The notes under the pieces: model-generated | What the model was told of the DNA's origin: nothing | The model's input: the letters and a program-made list of their open reading frames with translations, nothing else | Databases searched by the model: none | Shown: positions 8,489 to 10,932 of the stretch, piece by piece | How the letters are laid out: each line of letters begins with the position of its first letter | How positions within the stretch are numbered: the first letter of the stretch is position 1 | Origin: Hyphochytrium catenoides | Lineage: Eukaryota; Sar; Hyphochytriomycetes; Hyphochytriales; Hyphochytriaceae | Direction: 5' to 3' | Length of the DNA: 10,932 nt | NCBI GenBank assembly: GCA_900088475.1 | Contig: FLMG01003206.1 | Coordinates: forward strand, 981 to 11,912 | Translations under genes and position numbers: made by a program

Positions 8489-8670
8489 TACTCAGATTCA
8501 CTCATGGCATGAGTAAATTTACTCTCATTGTGAGTACTAGTTACTCATAGCCCGTGAGTATACTCACACATGATTTCTATGAGTACCTTTACTCATAGGG
8601 CCGCGCGTAACTCATGCAGTATGAGTAAAAGTTACTCATTCTACTCGAGTTAACTCATAGCTTTACTCAT
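8489..8670 (-). repeat. Right array of ATGAGTA words in both orientations
   Basis: GAGTA/TACTC occurs 13 times between 8489 and 8668, with several palindromic pairs (GAGTACTAGTTACTC, GAGTATACTC, ACTCGAGTTAACTC). Read on the minus strand it begins ACCGGATGAGTAA, exactly as the left array does on the plus strand. Confidence 0.9.
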
Positions 8671-8675
8671 CCGGT
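8663..8675 (-). repeat. Inner inverted repeat, right copy
   Basis: Reverse complement of 7283-7295, identical over all 13 bases. The 10-mer CATCTGTGCA just outside it (8681-8690) also occurs outside the left array (7270-7279), in the same orientation. Confidence 0.8.
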
Positions 8676-8813
8676 CTGTGCATCTGTGCATTGCAGCGCT
8701 GGACATGTGTTGATATCCTCTCTTAGATTGAACTAAATGTTAGATTTTATCATTTGATGGTGAGCACTTTAGGTTAATATTGGGGGTTGTCTGGATATAA
8801 CGGAGAAAAGTTT

Positions 8814-8883
8814 TGTACGCTCCGGGATTTGAACCCAGGATCTCTGTCTTTGATGCCGGCACCCTAACCAGTATGCACCATAC
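8814..8883 (-). tRNA. Degenerate tRNA-like unit (pseudo-tRNA or SINE head)
   Basis: On the minus strand, TGGTGCATACTGG matches an A box and GGTTCAAATCC matches the B-box consensus exactly. The T arm (8822-8838) pairs CTGGG with CCCGG around TTCAAAT. The D arm pairs GCAT with GTGC. The acceptor GTATGGT pairs with AGCGTAC at six of seven positions (one T-G). A discriminator A is followed within a few bases by TTTT (8807-8810), a Pol III terminator. The molecule is about 70 nt. It lacks the two bases between acceptor and D arm and has no good anticodon stem, so no anticodon is assigned. A decayed tRNA gene is favoured over a SINE because of the adjacent terminator. Confidence 0.6.
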
Positions 8884-9189
8884 ACCAAACGTACTCTTGA
8901 CTAATCTCCGTTTTTGTTTAGATACCAGGGATTTTCCCCTCTGCGTCGTCCGCTGTACACTTTTTGGTTTCAGCGTCGATCACAGTTCAACACTAAAGAG
9001 AGAGGAAGAAGACAAACCCCCTCCTCCGCACCTGTCGCGAACTGCTTTAATCCAGTGGCGGAGCGTTTCGTGAACTTCCGTGATAGCTGACAGAAACCTT
9101 ACTGAGCATCTCGAGAAGTCCGATAGATAAGCCCCATCAACTCGGCGGGCTGAACAAATTACGGGAGTTACTGATAGCTAATTAGCGTC
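8884..9189. other. Intergenic DNA between the tRNA-like unit and the Gag remnant
   Basis: No gene is supported. From about 9100 the composition shifts from triplet-rich to the more balanced sequence of the retrotransposon remnant, so the remnant may start here. Confidence 0.4.
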
Positions 9190-9711
9190 GGCAGGCAACC
9201 GGCCTGCTGAGGGCAACAGCAACCCATCTATCGCGCCAGCGATGAGGACAACCAAAAGGATGAGACGTTTCTCGACGGTGTAATGCTCCACACCCATCAG
9301 ACAGCTCTTCGAGAGAGAAGCCAAAGAGCTGAAGTCTGAGGCTGAAGAGAACGCAAGACTAAGGTCTCCAAAACAATAGACAAAAAAGACGCTGATGGTC
9401 ACTGCTTGAAGATGCTATCGGCGAGGTGATAAGCCTGAGCTGAAGAAGCCAAGTGCTACAACTGTAGGTAGCTTGGTCACATGCAGACACAGCGCAACCA
9501 AAGGGCCCAGAGGGGTCACCAGCGACAAACACGCACCATTTGAGCCATCACCTATACCTTGGCGGCAAAAGAGCTTGAGGGACTCGAAGTCCGATTGAAG
9601 GCAGATACAGCAGCCAAATTCCCACTATTGGACAAGCAGCGGCTTGAGCTCCAGACAGGAGAGCTAAAGTAGCGATGGCGTGGATGTAGCGCTTCCGCTC
9701 TACGATGCCCA
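9190..9711 (+). pseudogene. Decayed retrotransposon Gag fragment with damaged CCHC zinc knuckle
   Basis: At 9454-9495 the frame reads C-Y-N-C-R-stop-L-G-H-M-Q-T-Q-R. This is the CX2CX4HX4C nucleic-acid-binding knuckle of retrotransposon Gag, with a TAG in the spacer and CGC (Arg) where the last Cys (TGC) belongs. Downstream the same frame is open as AITYTLAAKELEGLEVRLKA and onwards to TAG 9670-9672. Upstream, another frame (9302 to a TAG at 9350-9352) encodes a charged helix-like REAKELKSEAEEN segment, so at least one frameshift lies between. The fragment is interrupted at 9716/9717 by the first solo LTR. I recognise no protease, integrase or reverse transcriptase. Whether it belongs to the same element family as the LTRs is not shown. 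Confidence 0.55.
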
Positions 9712-9716
9712 AGGGC

Positions 9717-10039
9717 TGTTGGATTATATGGGATGATTGGACAATGTCATTAGATGAGAGTGCTCTACTTATAAGCCCAACTGGGGTCCCATAAACTAGA
9801 GCTATTCTGACTATGCCAACTATTCCTAATGAACGCTAAGATATTCAGTGATAGAGAAATCCCTGTCTAGAACAGTCAGTCCTGAAGGTATTCCGGGGTA
9901 CTGACCATAAGCCATAGATATAAACAGGGACATTTCGTTTGCTTCATATCTCGGCTTCTACTGGGAGTTTGGAGCTGAAACTTGGGTAGTTAAGGTTGCC
10001 AGCTTGTAGTCCACATAGTTGTGCCCTCAGACTCCAACA
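9717..10039 (-). mobile_element. Solo LTR, minus orientation, with 5-bp target-site duplication
   Basis: Read on the minus strand, this 323-bp repeat begins TGTTGGAGTC and ends ATAATCCAACA, the TG...CA ends with short inverted termini (TGTTGG/CCAACA) typical of LTRs, especially Copia-type. AGGGC flanks it on both sides (9712-9716 and 10040-10044), a perfect target-site duplication, so it is complete with no internal region. It aligns end to end with 10410-10730 in the opposite orientation, with about 14 substitutions and one 2-base indel by eye (about 95-96% identity). A TATAA near its 3' end is conserved. Confidence 0.9.
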
Positions 10040-10251
10040 AGGGCAACCTTCTTTGAAGAAGAGGTCCTCCACCCCAGCCACGTTTTAAAGAATGGGAGAA
10101 CAGGTCCACGCTAATGTGGTCAAGGCCTTACACCCTGATGTCCTTATTGGTCCAGACGGATCAAAGTAGCAACAATCAGTTATGCTACGGGTCTAGCGCT
10201 TGCTATCTGAATTACACATGACGACGGCCGAGACAAAGCCTGCTTCCTTAA
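10040..10251. other. Degraded sequence between solo LTRs
   Basis: It contains short open pieces only, such as ATG 10092 to TAG 10167-10169 (25 codons, MGEQVHANVVKALHPDVLIG...). With the LTR and one AGGGC copy removed, this stretch is continuous with the Gag remnant, so it is probably more of the same decayed element. No pol domain is recognised. Confidence 0.35.
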
Positions 10252-10409
10252 ACGAACATTCAGAGGATAAAGACGAGCCACTTCTCCGAAGGGAAAGAGA
10301 AGGATAAATGGAGGACCGCTCCTCTCCTTCGCGACGCCTTTAGTAGCAGAAAACCAAATTGGTCTCCTTTCCAGGGAAAGAAGTTGTGTGCAACTTGCAA
10401 GCGGTTGCC

Positions 10410-10730
10410 TGTTGGAGTCTGAGGGCACACCTATGTGGACTACAAGCTGGCAAGCTTAACTACCCAAGTTTCAGCTCTAAACTCCCAGTAGAAGCCGAGA
10501 TATGGAGCAAACGAAATGTCCCTGTTTATATCTATGGCTTATGGTCAGGACCCCGGAATACCTTCAGGACTGACTATTCTAGACAGGGATATCTCTATAA
10601 CTCCAGATCTTAGCGTTTATTAGGAATAGTTGGCATAGTCAGAATAGCTCTAGTTTATGGGACCCCAGTTGGGCTTATAAGTAGAACACTCATCTAATGA
10701 CATTGTCCAATCATCCCATATAATCGAACA
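10410..10730 (+). mobile_element. Solo LTR, plus orientation, with 5-bp target-site duplication
   Basis: This 321-bp repeat begins TGTTGGAGTC and ends ATAATCGAACA. It is flanked by TTGCC at 10405-10409 and 10731-10735, a perfect target-site duplication that proves a complete solo LTR, usually left by recombination between the two LTRs of a full element. The terminal inverted repeat has lost one pair through CCAACA to CGAACA. It matches 9717-10039 in inverse orientation. CTTATAAG at about 10674-10681, near the 3' end, is a candidate TATA region for the LTR promoter and is conserved in both copies. Confidence 0.9.
10676..10680 (+). promoter_or_regulatory. Candidate LTR TATA box
   Basis: TATAA lies 50 bases from the LTR end and is conserved in the opposite-strand copy despite about 4% divergence elsewhere. 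It is a likely U3/R promoter element by position; this is inference only. Confidence 0.4.
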
Positions 10731-10735
10731 TTGCC

Positions 10736-10879
10736 ACCAAAAGAAAGCGCTATCACGGAAGAAACGAACGCCGCTCCTCTAGTGAACAGCGCAGCACACT
10801 TTGAATAGAGATGCCGCGATGAAGTGGTGGAAGGCAGCGTTATGCCGAAAAAACTCACCGGCGAGGGCCGCAAAGAGAT
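10736..10879. other. Short segment between second and third LTRs
   Basis: The 144 bases carry the continuation of the split plus-strand frame, with one TAG at 10806-10808. GAGAT at 10875-10879 precedes the third LTR and would be its target-site duplication if it recurs beyond the window. Confidence 0.4.
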
Positions 10880-10932
10880 TGTTGGAGTCTGAGGGCACAG
10901 CTATGTGGACTACAAGCTGGCAAGCTTAACTA
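10880..10932 (+). mobile_element. Start of a third LTR, cut by the window end
   Basis: The first 53 bases match the start of 10410-10730 at all but one position (G instead of C at LTR position 21, where the 9717-10039 copy has A). It could be another solo LTR or the 5' LTR of a full-length retrotransposon extending beyond the window. Confidence 0.88.

Larger units (their letters stand above)
7226..8703. mobile_element. Putative DNA-transposon-like unit with inverted ATGAGTA arrays
   Basis: The unit is defined by paired inverted sequences. TCCAGCGCTG at 7226-7235 matches its reverse complement at 8694-8703, with AAT/ATT adjoining on the inner side. ACCGGATGAGTAA at 7283-7295 matches its reverse complement at 8663-8675. 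Inside the inner pair, each end carries a dense array of GAGTA/TACTC words (7290-7554 and 8489-8668). The interior of about 0.93 kb has no transposase but holds the open frame 7812-8216. CAGCGCTG is itself palindromic, so the outer match is weaker evidence than its length suggests. The 13-nt inner match and the symmetric arrays are the stronger signal. I found no target-site duplication. A non-autonomous DNA transposon with subterminal transposase-binding repeats is the best analogy. Confidence 0.5.
10252..10879 (+). pseudogene. Older reading frame split by a solo LTR
   Basis: A plus-strand frame is open from 10252 (after TAA 10249-10251) to the LTR at 10410. With the LTR and one TTGCC copy discounted, it continues in frame from 10736 to TAG 10806-10808, about 76 codons in all. 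It then stays open to the third LTR at 10880. A CATC pair (CxxC, codons 10387-10398) sits just before the break in a Lys/Arg-rich context (GKKLCATCKRLP). No ATG is apparent. Frame preservation across the insertion site suggests the target was coding when the LTR arrived, though it may have been decaying already. Family unknown; a retrotransposon protein is one possibility. Confidence 0.3.

Noticed and set aside
10359-10613. 84-codon plus-strand open frame
   Set aside because: Starts in the older flank and runs through most of the solo LTR, so it is an accidental fusion across the insertion boundary.

Overview
The window looks like a gene-poor stretch of nuclear genome from a microbial eukaryote. 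The evidence is one convincing gene with a spliceosomal intron, several long terminal repeats (LTRs) of a retrotransposon, a tRNA-like Pol III unit, and long non-coding stretches made of imperfect trinucleotide runs (CTC/CTT, GAT, TAG, GAA). I cannot name the lineage from sequence alone; an alga or another protist would fit.

Layout. Positions 1-2957 are mostly low-complexity DNA. They hold an open frame of 177 codons (612-1145) and a possible small two-exon gene (2100-2586), neither recognised. Positions 2958-4121 carry the only secure gene, a two-exon short-chain dehydrogenase/reductase (SDR). It is visibly more GC-rich than its surroundings and has Asp where the catalytic Tyr of classical SDRs should be. 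Positions 4122-7225 hold no secure gene, only weak coding-like fragments (5341-5478, 5567-6058, 6634-6927).

Positions 7226-8703 form a distinctive unit. Two dense arrays of the 7-mer ATGAGTA, in both orientations, face each other across about 0.93 kb. They are bounded by matching inverted sequences (TCCAGCGCTG outermost, ACCGGATGAGTAA at the inner edge of each end). This resembles a non-autonomous or undescribed DNA transposon with subterminal repeats. The interior contains an open frame for a possible membrane protein. Just outside it, on the minus strand, is a degenerate tRNA-like unit (8814-8883) with good A and B boxes and a TTTT terminator.

Positions 9100-10932 are a retrotransposon graveyard. 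A decayed Gag fragment with a damaged CCHC zinc knuckle is followed by two complete solo LTRs in opposite orientations. Each is flanked by a perfect 5-bp target-site duplication (AGGGC and TTGCC). The first 53 bases of a third LTR run off the window end. The LTRs interrupt older, partly open reading frames, so insertions are layered.

The genes do not form an operon or obvious pathway. The SDR stands alone, and the rest is repeat biology.
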